DNA of 64,000 bases from Zhengitettix transpicula (GCA_037074705.1 CM073590.1:113356100-113420099); one strand, 5' to 3'. Shown: positions 37,309-49,560, counted from the stretch's first letter. Notes: generated by a model not told the origin, from the sequence alone. Numbers and translations are program-made.

Positions 37309-39428
37309 TTACGTGTTTTTTTCTGGAATTCTCTGAGGATAAACCTCGTACTCATAATGTTTTTGAAAATCAACAGACCTGTGCTGTACACTACTACGTC
37401 GCAATATTTGTAATGCCTGCCTCATTTCAGCTGTTGTTGGAGGTTGAGATGTTTCCACAGCATTGACGTAATGTTATTCAACTTCACACACTCCTGCTGT
37501 CACTTGCGAGTCTGTAGAAGCAACTATTTTACATATGTCGTCTTCTGTCTGTCTAGAAACGACAGCCATCCATTCCCGAAATTCGTTTTCTGTCATGTTT
37601 GGAGTCGAGTGCTTAGGATTTCTTCACCTTATGATGCTTCTCTGGAAAATTCCCATTCCGAAACAGAATTGTATTTACTGACACTTTATACCATGTCGTA
37701 GCTAATTTTCTGTAGGGAATCAAGAACATTCGTTTTCTTAGCAAGAGCATTCACACTCCTCCCTTGTGTGTCTTCCATATTCTCAAGAATTCTTGCGCGC
37801 ATCTCATGGCAAAGTTAGAATTATTCCCTGTTCACATGGCTGTAATATTGAAGTCGTATTGGCAGGTAGGAAAATAACACAAACAACAACTAATTCACAA
37901 TTCATTTTATGTGTACTGCACAGTTGTCAATCAATAGTCAGCTAATAATCCCATTTGAATAACCACTCTTGAAATATGAAAGCTGCCATCCATGCGTTGG
38001 AGTTTGCTTGATAATCAACAGGTATATATTTAACGCCTTTTGAAGCAAATCGGGTTGTTACTTTTGCCTATCACCAATAATATTTCTTTGTCGCCAGACA
38101 TATTTGCGCAACACAAGCAGTTAAGCGTTTTACAATCTTAAACATTTTCATTCTTAAACAATTATGTGTGCTGAGGTAGAGCACGGAAATACAGTCTAGT
38201 TTCATCTACATTGTACACACGATAGGGAGAAAAATCAGAGATAATTTTTGGCCACTCCTCTTCCAACCACAGCAGCAGCCGGATCAGCATCATTCTGTCC
38301 ACCGTGCGTTTGTTTGGAGGTATTGTTTTTCTCTTTTCTTCCAACGATGAAACCAACCTTCTGATGCTAGAAATTCTATCAGCAAACTCCTCTGCTTTTC
38401 GATGCATCAGAGGACAATCTACTCAAGCATCTTTTTCACGAAGATTAGTAGGGCAGATTCAACCTTACACTGTAAGTTCCTGTTCATCTTCGCCGCATGA
38501 AGAATAATGTCTAACAGACTCTTTGCAATCACTAAAGCACTTACGAGACCCTAAAATAAGGAATGGCACCATCAACGCCATCAGAGCTAACCTACATCTC
38601 TGCAGTTCGCGAGGGAAATCCGTGCAGCTTGTCTGGATCCCGGCTCATGCGGGCTTCGCAGGGAACGAGGAGGTGGACGTACTGGTGGCCACTGCACAAG
38701 AAGTTCTACCATTGTACGAAGCCCCAACCTGTACAGCGTCAGACATTCTAAATGAATGTACAGGAAAAGTGGAGGATAGCTTGCAGGACACGAGGTTAGG
38801 AGGAAATAACGGCTTCTTCCACCAGAACCTGCAAACATCAGCAGATCTGTGCCACCTCAACAACATCTCAAGAAAACAACAAATAATAGTCTCCAGAATT
38901 AGAACTTTGCACACCCAACTCAGTCACGAATATCTTTTTCCATAACAGATCAGCCCACCTGTGATGTATGTGATCAAGCCCTCACCATCCAGCATATTCT
39001 AGTTGAATGCACAAAATATGAGGATATACCCAGGAGGACTTTAGCCGATCTCTGGAGAAGACTTCTGTATACACACCACGGCGATCAAGAGCCTCCTGGA
39101 GTTCGTCTCCGACGCAAAACTGACATCCGCTATTTGAAACGTTGTTCACAATTGGAAATTTTCTAACCTGCTGTAACTTAATTATGTAATACTTTTAGAG
39201 GATCGCCAATAACCAACAGGTTGACGCGACCATAAAAATCAATTAAAAAATAATAATAATGTCTCTATACTTTAATAGCTTCCACAGGAATGGTTGAGAA
39301 TTTTCTAACATCACTAATGCATTGCATTGACTCATTTTAGGCAAACTGTTATAATGTTGCATAATCGAAACCTTCTCGTTAATTGATAAGTCTTTACGTT
39401 TAGGCGAACTTTTTACGCTATCCATCAT
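37309..39428 (-). pseudogene. Pogo/Tigger-type transposase, split by a LINE
   Basis: Read on the minus strand from Met at 39428. The N-terminus is a CENP-B-type helix-turn-helix (KRKDLSINEKVSIMQHY, FLWKLLKYRD). After the LINE insertion (38513-39254) it continues ILHAAK, then AEEFADRISS and the DDE domain. The first Asp is in VYNVDETR (38204-38206), then LLVIGKSNNPICFK and VDYQANSNAWM, then the second Asp in DNC (37926-37928). The third acidic residue, in LQPCEQG (37831-37833), is Glu where Tigger proteins usually have Asp. The C-terminus (PPTTAEMRQALQILRR) ends at a TAA, 37309-37311. Several frameshifts and stops make it non-functional. Terminal repeats were not found. Confidence 0.85.
38513..39254 (+). 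mobile_element. 5'-truncated LINE inside the Tigger relic
   Basis: AATAATGTCT is duplicated exactly at 38503-38512 and 39255-39264. The insert begins inside an RNase H domain (TDSLQSL) and contains VQLVWIPAHAGFAGNEEVD. After a frameshift near 38943 it has a CX2CX7HX4C zinc-knuckle motif (CDVCDQALTIQHILVEC) typical of the C-terminus of jockey/I-type LINEs. The 3' UTR has 'ggttgacgcgaccataaaa' and an (AAT)n tail. It lies on the strand opposite to the Tigger gene. The 5' truncation is usual for target-primed reverse transcription. Confidence 0.85.
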
Positions 39429-39773
39429 TGCTGTTTAACGAATCATACTAAAACCATAATTGGAACTCAACAATAGAAGTTTTACGTTGGTCTTGTATTA
39501 ATAGCAGATACACAGATTCTGCTGCATTGATTTCCATGAGCGCCTCTTGATGCTGTGTGCTGCACTTTCAAAAGAATGTTAAAACGAATACTTTTTGTTA
39601 ATATCATAATATTAGTCCAGAAGGGACATAATAAGAATGATAATATTAACCGAATGATAACATTAACCGTGATTACAAGAAGCAGCTTCCATTGTATACC
39701 CTTTTTGGTGTGTGGAAGTACTCCAGTTTATATTGTTATATTGTACTACTCGTAGGTGCATTTTCTTATGAAC

Positions 39774-39947
39774 AAAAAAGATTGCCAATGCATACAAGAA
39801 AAGGTAATATAAATACCATACAACGTTTCTGACCAGTGCAGTTGTGTTTCTCTAGGCCGTTCTTAGCACCTGACGAAAGGCACAAGGATTCCAGAAACGT
39901 TGTGTGGTATTTATATTACTTTTTTGTCTGTATTGGCTACCTTTTTT
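39774..39947. mobile_element. Small fold-back repeat (family F), copy 2
   Basis: The left arm (aaaaaagattgccaat...ggtaatataaatacca.acaacgtttctg) is complementary to the right arm (cagaaacgttgtgtggtatttatattac...attggctacctttttt). This copy is shorter, about 175 bp, with a reduced centre. CTGACGA (39870-39876) and GAAAC (39894-39898) are kept in the right arm. Confidence 0.7.
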
Positions 39948-40195
39948 TAAAAAAATTATACGTAATTTTTTTCATTTTATCATTATTGTTGTATCTTATT
40001 TTACGATTTTTCATTAATCTCGTTTGAGCTATAAAGTTATTTTATTTCATTTCTTAAGTACAATTTTTGTAGTAAACGTGTGCTGATCGACTTGGCTAAA
40101 CACAACACTGCAGCGGTGATGCTGCTTTAGAAAACAATCTAGCTAAGGAAGATAAAATCAAAAAAATTGCGTTTGTTCTGATAATTAATAAGAAG

Positions 40196-40502
40196 AAAAA
40201 TAGCCAAATACAGACAAAAGAAGTCATAATGTAAATCCAACATCACAGCAATTAATGTACAAACTGACACTATGAAACTCAACAATTGCTACGATCCCTT
40301 ATTGTTACGCTAACCCTTCTGCTTTCCCATTGCCGTTGCGTTTACTTCGCTTTCGAGCTTTGTCAACTGTGTTGTACAGTTGTTTCGCTTTAGGCTCTTG
40401 TGCATTTTAGTTTCCTAGGCACTTTAAGAGAGGCACAAGGTTTCCAGAAACATTGTGTGGTATTTATTACATCACTTATTTTGTCTGTAATTGGCCATTT
40501 TT
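40196..40502. mobile_element. Small fold-back repeat (family F), copy 3
   Basis: Outer ends aaaaatagccaaatacagac and gtctgtaattggccattttt are complementary. The right half has 'tttgtcaactgtgttgtacagttg' and 'ggcacaaggtttccagaaacattgtgtggtattta' as in copies 1 and 2. The CTGACGA motif has decayed. Confidence 0.65.
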
Positions 40503-41308
40503 ATTATTACTAACGAAGAATAAATGGAAGAGGTGGGAGATGAACCAATGTCCACCATATTCCAGTACAGTGATTATGAGATATTTTTGAACAAAGAAGA
40601 GTGTCTGACACACTTCCCTCCAGCAAGAATGAACATGTGATTTAGAGTTTTAACCAGAATTCGAAACAAAAAAGGGAGTAGTTTACTCGATTCGAGAAAA
40701 TAAATTTGGGCTATTTAATAAGAAAGGTATCGAGAGTTAACTGTACAGAGAGGTCGGTATCATTCTTATTTTGTTATCAAGCGAGCCAAGAGAAATATTC
40801 ATGCTGATCAACATACTCGCCACCCCAATAAAATCCGTATAATACGTAGAGGTTTCCACAATTATTGATAGTCAAAGTACGTGCAAAATTAAATAAATTA
40901 ATTAGCTGTATCTTTTGATACGAGGATAAATTATCTGTCTTTCATTACTTGATCATTAATCGTCCGTATAATTAACGTTGTTTTATTATGCAGTCACCCA
41001 TATGTACATGAAATAGCAGTCACATGGTAGGTAGTCAGCGAAGATGATTAATTATTTTATTTTAAAATAAGGCCTCAGCCATTAACGTTTTTATGTTTCC
41101 ATTAAAGAAATGACTTTATAAATATGTTCGCGTAACTATTTAATATTAATATATAATTACTGAAAATAAACCTTGTTTGCATATTTCATGCATATTTTAT
41201 AAATTATACTAGTTTTTATCATGTATTCTCTCCAAAGCAAAACACTATAAAAACACTTAGCATCCGAGATGATGTCATGAAAATGAGAATTTGTATATAT
41301 GTTCGCAG

Positions 41309-41859
41309 GTACTGGGCAGTGACGAACATCGACTACATCCACCAGCGCACGGCACGCCGCATCGGCCTGATGATCCTGGCCGTGTGGGCGGTGGCGTTCC
41401 TGGTGTGCATCGCGCCGATGCTTGGCTGGAAGGATCCCGGCTGGGACGAGCGAGTGACGCAGCATCGCGAGTGCCTGGTGAGCCAGGACCCGGGCTACCA
41501 GATCTTCGCCACCGCGTCATCTTTCTACGTGCCGCTGGCCGTCATCCTCGTGCTGTACTGGCGCATCTTCCAGACGGCGCGGAAGCGCATCCGGCGACGC
41601 GTCACGGCGTCCGCGGCGGGAGGCGTCCCTACGCCGCGCAACCCCGCCGCCGGGGGCGTCGTGGCGGGGGCGGCGGGCAGCTCCGGAGGTCTCGCGGCGG
41701 CCGTCGTCACCGTCATCGGTAGGCCGCTGCCGACCATCTCCGAGACGACGACCGCCTTCACGACTGTGTCCTCCACAAACACGAGCCCCGAAAAAGGCTC
41801 CCTTGCAAACGGGCTGGAGCCCGACGCACCCACCGTGACCGACTGCGCGCTGCCGTCAG
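41309..41859 (+). CDS. 5-HT1: 5-HT1-type serotonin receptor, internal exon (TM4-ICL3)
   Basis: Class A amine GPCR; 5-HT1 receptors of insects couple to Gi and lower cAMP at the plasma membrane. The exon starts with the last base of the Arg codon of DRY (phase 2) and reads YWAVTNIDYIHQRTARR, the intracellular loop 2 hallmark of insect 5-HT1 receptors. TM4 follows (about residues 18-38), then extracellular loop 2 with WKDPGW and the conserved disulfide Cys (41472-41474). TM5 is next (FYVPLAVILVLYWRIF), then TARKRIRRR and a long Gly/Ala-, Ser/Thr-rich loop 3. The donor is cag|gtgtgt after 41859, phase 1, matching the acceptor at 49681. The exon is very GC-rich, unlike its surroundings. The Asp of TM3 that binds the amine is on an exon outside the window. 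Confidence 0.93.
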
Positions 41860-42566
41860 GTGTGTCATGCAAGTATATAATTTATATATATTAAACAACG
41901 ATTTTATTTCAATCATAATTATTGTTTTCAAGATTCCTAGTTACCAGACTGTTACAATTGCAAGGTGAAGTAGACGGCCTGAGAACAGAAAGTACATTGA
42001 CTTCCACATTAGCTGAAATTTTCCTCAAACATTTTAAAATACATATTGAATAGTTCCCTACCATATTAAATTTGTTTTATATAAATGCCGTTTATTCTTT
42101 TATCGATTAGTTGTGGTATAGCTAACACTTCACTTTCTTCTTACTTATTGCACTATTATTTACAAGATGGGATCTGAATATTATTTGCTCAGCAAGACCA
42201 CTTGCACTTTAGCCAATAATACAATTTTTCAATGATTGTACCGAGGTCCACGATTACTTTTTAAAGAAAGCATAAAAATTATTCCACCTAAGTAATTAGC
42301 TCCACACTAATTTTAAACTCGCTTCTGGAGAAGAGTTGAATATGCAAATGAATTCTCTGAAAGATCTTACAAAGTCAATACTACTGTGTACATAAATATC
42401 ATCCAACGGGGTAAGTTACAATCTTTTCAAAATACCCGGACATTTATTCATACTTTTAATTTGCAACACTTGTCTACTAATTCACATTGAACTGACGTTT
42501 TATTTTTCGATAAATCAATACCATTTGAATGAAAAATATTTTTAAAATATTGAAAGGAGAGAAAAA

Positions 42567-42611
<45 letters not shown>

Positions 42612-45600
42612 TATATATCCGAAGGAAAATACTTTTGGAAATATTGCAGTATTAACAATGAAAGGTATAAATATTCCTTGAATTGCTTAACGATTTTGAT
42701 CGTTATGCATTTAGGAACACTTCACATTTTTCATGTATTGTAACGGTTTGAAACAGAATTATATAGCTTACATTAAGATACAAATTTTTACAAGTAATTA
42801 AAGGTAAATTTCATCAATATTTCTGTACTGCGAGTTATAAATGAAATATGAACTAAATCACTTTGCACTAGGGAAACAATACACAAACATCAGACATATT
42901 AGTATCAATTACGTTTTCATTCAATTTTCAAGAATAATTGTTAATGACTTGTTATCAGATTGTTATCTGAGTTCTCTAGAAAGGTTTTCGTGTGCTGTTT
43001 CTCAGCCACCATGAGCATTCTTGTAGATCCTTTCATATGATTTTTAATCCATCAGTTTTATGAAGATGAATTTTTGTTGAGTTTTGTATTGGTGCCAGAT
43101 ATACAAATGCATTTCATTAGCCATTAGGACACGTTAATTGGTCTGCATTCATTATTTTTATGGGCTCAAAATTATTCAATATAGATAAAAAAATCTTGGA
43201 AAATCTTTCAAACAGGAAATTAGAGTGTTTTGTTTTAACTAACATCTAAAATATTAAACTTATTTTCAGTATTTAATTAATTTATATCAGAATGTTTTTG
43301 TATTAATCCCAACTCTAATACCATGTATTATATACATATATTAATTTAATTTATATTTTGTTTACCTCTTAGTTTTTATATTTGTTTGATCAAAAATGTT
43401 TTATTTTACCTTCATACGTGAATTTCCCATCATTTCGTGAACACCGGGATTTTTATATTATCTGTGTATTCAATTACTTATTTAGATTCATATTTTAACT
43501 CTCCATATTTCTCTCATATACGCTTCATCAAATTTTGATTTAAGTTAGATGTATTCGCACTTAAAATAGTTAAATATATGGTATTTTCATATTCTCAAAC
43601 GTTGGAATATTTTTAGGGTTGTAATTCAAGTATTATGCCTATATAAGTCGAAAAAGAATACAAATGTTGGACAGAAATGGACGTTTACTTTGCAACAAAT
43701 ATTCATTCTATAATCAACGTGTCAAAAATAAAATGCAGTACACAATGAATCAAAATTTTATTCACTGCTGTCACATTCAAGGATTTCTTACTCGGAGTGT
43801 TCACATTCTTTTATCGTACCTCTGCATCCTTCACCTTGGAAATCGGTTTTTGTGCGTTTAGCAGCGGCAGCGATTCAATTCCCCGCTCGAGTCAAATCTT
43901 CTCCCCTTCAACTTGATTTTCACCTCAAAGAAAAAAAAAATGTAGCACTGAGTCTAGGCGGGCGTGAAAGCCGAATGAAAACAACCACTTTTTACAAAAC
44001 TGTCTGTAAGGCGCAATGAGTGCCTTCATTACACCGGAATTGGGCACTTCATTTATCGTATGACTAGAAAGTAATATAGACATAAAGGATTGATATCCTT
44101 TTTTGTCTCCGACATTCCTTTGAACTTCTGTCGTTTAGATTTAGGAAGTTATAATTGAATTTATTTGTCAAATTAATAATAACGTGCTAAATAACTGCTG
44201 ATTGAAGTACATGGTAGAATTATAAATTATTCCACTGTCTGGAGGTCATTTACAGAACATTCCAAAAGTTCAACTACTCACAATTTGATCTTCTTATGCA
44301 AATATTATATTTGTGACCATTTTACCCAATTAAATACCTGGTCCACAACAAAAGAGTTCACAATTACTCATCCCGGATCTATTCCTATGCGAGTCTAAGA
44401 TTTACGACATTTTCTTTACTACTGACCAAAACAGTATATAATATATACACTTAACTCATACTAAATCAGAAATATTAGCCTAAATTGTCGTATGATCGAA
44501 ATTACTTAAATACGTAAGTAGACATAAATTTAAAGCATCAATGTATTTATAACTTGAATGATGATATTATTAAACGTGCCTACACTGAAGTATCATAAGC
44601 CTATTACTGCAAAAAATACCTTTTTATTTACTAATGAAATGTGAATATTAATTAGAAAATAATAATAATAAGCAAACTTAATTCAGAACGGTTCTGTAGC
44701 ATATACGGTATTGCGCTTGTTATGTAATATTCTGTATTTATTTAGCTTTGAGACATATTTACAACTTTTATTTGTTTAAGTGTCGATGATTACAGACGCT
44801 CAAATAAATGAAACCACATTCATTAACATCTAACGAACAGATTTATTTTGTACAAGCAGATATTTTATAATTGATAAATTGCTTCTGAGAATTGTAATAA
44901 ATAAAATCTTTTGATATGCGCACCAACGGCGTTAAGAGAAATTAAGCCAAATTTAAGTTCAACGCTTAAAAAATTCAACGAAAAGATTTTTACAGGAATG
45001 AAATATATGTCAAAAAATTAACTTTATTCGTATTCATATTTATGTACGTCATGCTGATAACACAGCGTGACGAATAAAATTATTTTTTCGGTTATTACAC
45101 TCGCTGAGTAAAAATTTTTGAGCGTCCTGAAAGCAATTCATCTTTGGTTCTGACGGGTAAGAAAAATAAAACAGTTCCTCCCATTAAAAGGTACAGAACG
45201 AATAATGCACTTTTTCGACAGTTTCCCATTTTCTTTCTCGGCCTTATTTAAAATAATGAAAATGATTCATAAATGCTAAATGAACTTCCTACATCAACTC
45301 TTTTCTCTAACTGGAAAATTTAGGAAGTGTTAATTTAACTTCTTATAACTGTTTCTAAATATTTGGGATACTATATATTTAAGCAAAAAACCCTAGTCTT
45401 CATTGCAACAAAAACTGACAGGAGAGTTTTTATTCATCGATACGAAAATAAAAAACAAATTATTTTAATTAATAATTGAAATATCGCAGAAAACTCACGG
45501 TATATGTCAATATATTATTGCGTCATTGTTTCAAACAAAATAGCATTGTTTGGATTAAAAAACATAAGAAAGACTATATAGCATTCTTCGTCATTGGTAA

Positions 45601-46289
45601 GACACTACTTGACTTTCGTGAATTTTCTTTTGCTGTGAGTGTTCCGTCTATCTGGAAACGCACATCAAATGCAATCGAAATAACCAAAAGTATAATATTG
45701 TATGATTTATTATAGAATGCCTATGAAATTAAAATATAAAACGTGTTTTGTGGAAAGTATAATTAGATGAATATTAATTACGAAACCCATCATTTTTTAA
45801 CGTCTTTGACAATCTGCGAAGAAAGAATTCAACTTTTCGAGCAGTAGAAACCTCTATTCGTCTTAATCTTATCGTAGTCTTGAAAACTATATTTCGCTCA
45901 GAAAGTAACGGTAAGTCCTCCCGTACTACGAAAGAACAAACCAGATTAGGGCATGTCATACTTTCCAAAAGTATTGGAGAAAATACGTATATTAAATGGA
46001 ATATATAAACAGATATAAACCCGGGAACAATATAATCAGAAGCAAAATTTCCTCCAAATATATATAACCCTAAATATTTTAATTAAAAATATTATAATTT
46101 CACCATATTAAACTTCATAGGAAATATTCATAGGAATTTTATTTTGCAAACTGTATTGAAAGATTATTAAGATTATAAAATTAATTTTCAGCAATATCGC
46201 ATTCGCTCATTGAGACATAACTGGCATTAATGGTGTATATTTACAAATTTAAGCCATCTTCATTTTCCAAATTTATGAAATACTGTCAG

Positions 46290-46906
46290 TGTGCCCGGCC
46301 TTGACCGGGTTGTCATAATTAAACTCAGCGACATGAATAAGCACGGATTTGACTCAAACCTCTGTTGTTTTTGCGTAATCCCCTCCAATGACGAAAGGGG
46401 GTGAAATTATACACGAAAATATGTGGAGTAACGCATCTATCTCATTGACTCCGAAAATTCTTCTCCCGACAAATAGGCCTATGTCGATCGTTTTAACGTG
46501 TTTAATAATTTCCACCCCCACCCTGGGGGGTTAAATGGCAAGTTAAATGACATAATTAAACTCAGCGACATCCATAAACCCGGGTTAGACTTGAATATTT
46601 GTTGTTTTCGCGTTATTTTTATTTACAGAGTCTCCCCTCCCATGCCTAAATGTATTGAAATTATACACAAACTACATCGGGAGACATACCATAAATCTCG
46701 ACCCCGGTAAATATTTATGCATAGAAAATATCGGCCGTATTAGCATATTTGAAATTTGCAGCCTCGTCAATCCCCATCCCTGGGGGTGGTAGACGTGTCT
46801 TACTCACACGGTGGTTGTTTAAAAAAACCATTTGTACATAATTTGGTCGAAATTGCTCCACGCTTATATTTTGTATGCGGAACATACACACACATACTGG
46901 CAATTT
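46290..46906 (+). repeat. Dimeric repeat D, copy 1
   Basis: Starts with a gtgcccggccttgaccggg hairpin, then two similar monomers in tandem. Each begins 'cataattaaactcagcgacat..ataa' (about 46310 and 46548) and contains 'tgttgtttt.gcgt.at' and a 'ccaccccc..cctggggg' box. The 3' tail seen in copy 2 (ttcagccgttctcgag) is absent, so this copy is 3'-truncated. There is no coding capacity. Confidence 0.7.
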
Positions 46907-46992
46907 TATTTATTAGAAGATAAATTTTATACCATAATCTAAAAATTGAGAAGATATTCAAATTTAAATTATTTGTTACCGATAAATAAAGA

Positions 46993-47085
46993 AAGCAACA
47001 AGATTTGCAGAAACGTTGGATGGTATTTATTTTATCAGTTCATTTTGTCTGTTTATAGGGCTACTTGTTTATATTTTTAAAAAAA
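46993..47085 (+). repeat. Small fold-back repeat (family F), solo arm
   Basis: 'gcaacaagatttgcagaaacgttggatggtattta...cattttgtctgttta' matches the right arm of the family. No matching left arm was found nearby. Confidence 0.55.
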
Positions 47086-47689
47086 TTAACTGATACAGAC
47101 GTATATATATTTGAAGTATATATCTTTTTTCAAATTCTTCGCACCATGTAGTGTAAAGTCACGCCTGAAGCCACTCGGATTCCAATAATTTATAACAATG
47201 CAGCCCTCGACAGTAAACAATTTGCGTCGCAGACCCTCGCAATGCTCCTACTTCCCTTCGTGTCAGAAAGAAATAAATATCCCTGTTGGATAGGGTAGTC
47301 ACAGTTTTTAATTGCATCTTGACCGTGTTTTTGTTTCCTACTGCCCAACTATTTTACAATCCACGCATTCAAAATTATGCCTCATTATATTTAACCAATG
47401 TCTCAAGTTCATTGTCAATGGACTTCAAATAAAGACTACCTAATGATACATTTTACGACTAGGGGATGATGATATGCATTTGTGGGTCCGTGATTCTTAG
47501 CGTTCGTCAACGTGTAACTTATGATTTAATATGGCAACGGTGTACGAAAATCAGAAGACGAGACTCGAAATCAATTAATAATAGCCGCATCAGTTTTTGA
47601 AATAATATTTTTATCTCTAATCTTAATAAATAAATATAACAATCATCCACCCCAAGGCTTTTATGAAAATGCATAAATAGAGACTCTTC

Positions 47690-48684
47690 CATAGACCCGA
47701 TACCTTTTCACACCACGCTAAAAACACTCCTAAAGAAAAAAAATATGGACCTCCCGGTAATAGACCATAATTATACTCCTAGGATACCACCCTGGAAATT
47801 CCATGAGCTACAAGTCGACACTTCCCTCGCCAGGACGGGATCAATTAAAATTAATAATACTGACTGACTAAAGAACCTAATGGAGAAGTACAAGGTGCCA
47901 AGAGTAATATACACGGTTGCGTCAATAACCTGCGAAGGATTAGGATACGCAATAGTTTCAGACGAGTTTGCAAGTACGCTAACCATAAATAGCAACGCAT
48001 CTATAACTACAGCGGAAATATATTCCATAAATATGAAAACAATACGATGCATGGAAGAATCAAAATAAATTTAATCTTAACAGACTCTGGCAGCAATAAA
48101 TACAATAACCAAAAAAAGATAAAATCAGAGAAAACCTTATGGCTATTCTAAATAGCAATAATAAGGTAACGCAAGGGCGGCAAAATTGAAAAGATGGAGG
48201 CATCCCATCAAAAGAAAAAAAAAGCAACAGTCAAATATGCACTAAAAATGATGGGGGACAAGCCTATGCCAGAATACTAGAGGAAAAATAGTACAAGTGT
48301 AGAAGAGGAAGGAATGAAGGGATTTTTCACAAAGAAGTCGACAACTTCCAGGAAATATCCTACGCTGACAATCTGTCACGGAGACAGCCGGTGGTTGTTA
48401 CTATGTTAATAACTCTCAATTCTAACCTCACGCACTCCTATCTATTCTCTAGATTTCGCAACCTACATGTGACGTATGCTAGGCTGCCCTGATGATTCAG
48501 CATATCCCCTTCGACTGCCCAAATCACGACAGGACTAGAAGAGCCACAATTCAGAAACACACGAGAAGGAAGATATGTAATTCAGCAATAAATAACCTAG
48601 TAAAGTTTAGCAACGCAACCGGCATTCAAGATCTAATCTAAATAGGCAATGAATGTGAGACTAGGAATAAAATGTATTGTTAAC
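47690..48684 (+). pseudogene. LINE relic: RNase H domain and zinc knuckle
   Basis: In broken + frames: a PPWKFHE-type segment before RNase H, then IYTVASITCEGLGYAIVSD, NASITTAEIYSI, and LTDSGSN after a stop. A CX2CX7HX4C motif follows near 48470-48520 (CDVC..ALMIQHIPFDC with one stop). The first RNase H Asp (YTD in active enzymes) is Val at 47916-47918; the Glu of TAE and the Asp of TDS remain. It belongs to the same jockey/I-like family as 38513-39254. Its 3' end resumes at 49467 beyond an inserted repeat. Confidence 0.8.
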
Positions 48685-49464
48685 TAGCTGGGTGCCCGGC
48701 GTTGCCCGAGATGTCATTTATCTATAACCCCCGATATGACTCCAATTTCGGCTGCTTTTGCGCAATTTTTATGTAACGCTACTCGAACCCTAATCATTAT
48801 AATTAACTCTGAAAAGTATTTCTTCAACGCAAATATCTGCCGTGTTTGCATGTTCCAAAATTTGCACCCCGCTACCCCTGCATCTGAGGTGTAAATGCCA
48901 ATTTGAATGTCGTAACTAAACACAGTGACTTCCATAACCTTTGATTTGACTTTAATCTCGGTTATATTCGCGTTATTTTACTGTAAAGCATCTCCACCCC
49001 AAACCCGAAGGGTGTCCTTTTCACAGGGCGTAGGGGATGAAAATTGTATTCAGATAACATTAGTAGAAACACTATCAATATCTTTGACCCCTAAAAATAT
49101 TTATCCGACTCAAATATCGGCTGTTTTAGTACGTTTAAATATTTCCACCCCCGCTTCTGGGGTGGAAGACGCGTCTCACCCCGACAGTGTTTGTTTCCTG
49201 GTCGCAAAGAACACGAGTACGAAATTTGGTGAAAATTTCTCGACTGGTGTAGATTTGTATTTTATTTAGAAAACTTTTGTATGGGAAATAGAAAAGGGCT
49301 GATTTTAGGGTTTTCCCGGAAATTATTCGATTTTTCTCGCCTTTTAAACCTTCCCTAGACCTCCACGAACATTTCAAGACTAAGATAAGATAAATCCGTT
49401 CAGCCGTTCTCGAGTTTTAGTGAGACTAACGAACAGCAATTCATTTTTATATATATAGATAGAT
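48685..49464 (+). mobile_element. Dimeric repeat D, copy 2, inserted in the LINE relic
   Basis: Starts tagctgggtgcccggcgttgcc and ends ttcagccgttctcgagtttt...caattcatttttatatatatagat. It holds two monomers ('tgtcatttatctataaccccc' near 48710 and 'tgtcgtaactaaacacagtgac' near 48908) with shared ctcggct.ttttcgcg and cccctg boxes. Flanks ttaacta / tgaacta (48680-48686, 49466-49472) differ at one base and may be the target duplication. The tail resembles the conserved 3' ends of SINE/LINE elements common in arthropods. No ORF. Confidence 0.7.
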
Positions 49465-49466
49465 AT

Positions 49467-49560
49467 GAACTAATTGTAATAATTTCATGTAGTAGGTATT
49501 GTAAGTCGCCAATTACTTTTATGTTGACGCGGCTATAAACAATAAATTTTTTTAAAAAAT
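49467..49560 (+). mobile_element. 3' tail of the interrupted LINE relic
   Basis: 'gtaagtcgccaattac...atgttgacgcggctataaacaataaa' matches the 3' UTR of the LINE at 38513-39254 ('ggatcgccaataacc...ggttgacgcgaccataaaaatcaat'). An A/T-rich tail follows. It completes the relic that stops at 48684. Confidence 0.7.

Larger units (their letters stand above)
39429..41308. other. Noncoding stretch upstream of the first receptor exon
   Basis: Contains two fold-back repeats (listed separately) and no other supported element. It ends at the 3' splice site ttcgcag (AG at 41307-41308), whose polypyrimidine tract is weak. Confidence 0.5.

Noticed and set aside
41291..41722. 143-residue + strand frame overlapping the receptor exon
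   Set aside because: It is the +2 shadow of the GC-rich receptor exon, with Arg/Gly/Pro-rich nonsense composition; the other frame gives a clear GPCR.
41525..41872. 115-residue minus frame antisense to the receptor exon
   Set aside because: Antisense shadow of high-GC codons; no recognisable domain.
41859..41873. Alternative splice donor tgcaa|gtatat at 41873
   Set aside because: It leaves phase 2, which does not match the acceptors at 49681 (phase 1) or 49689 (phase 0); the donor at 41860 matches 49681.
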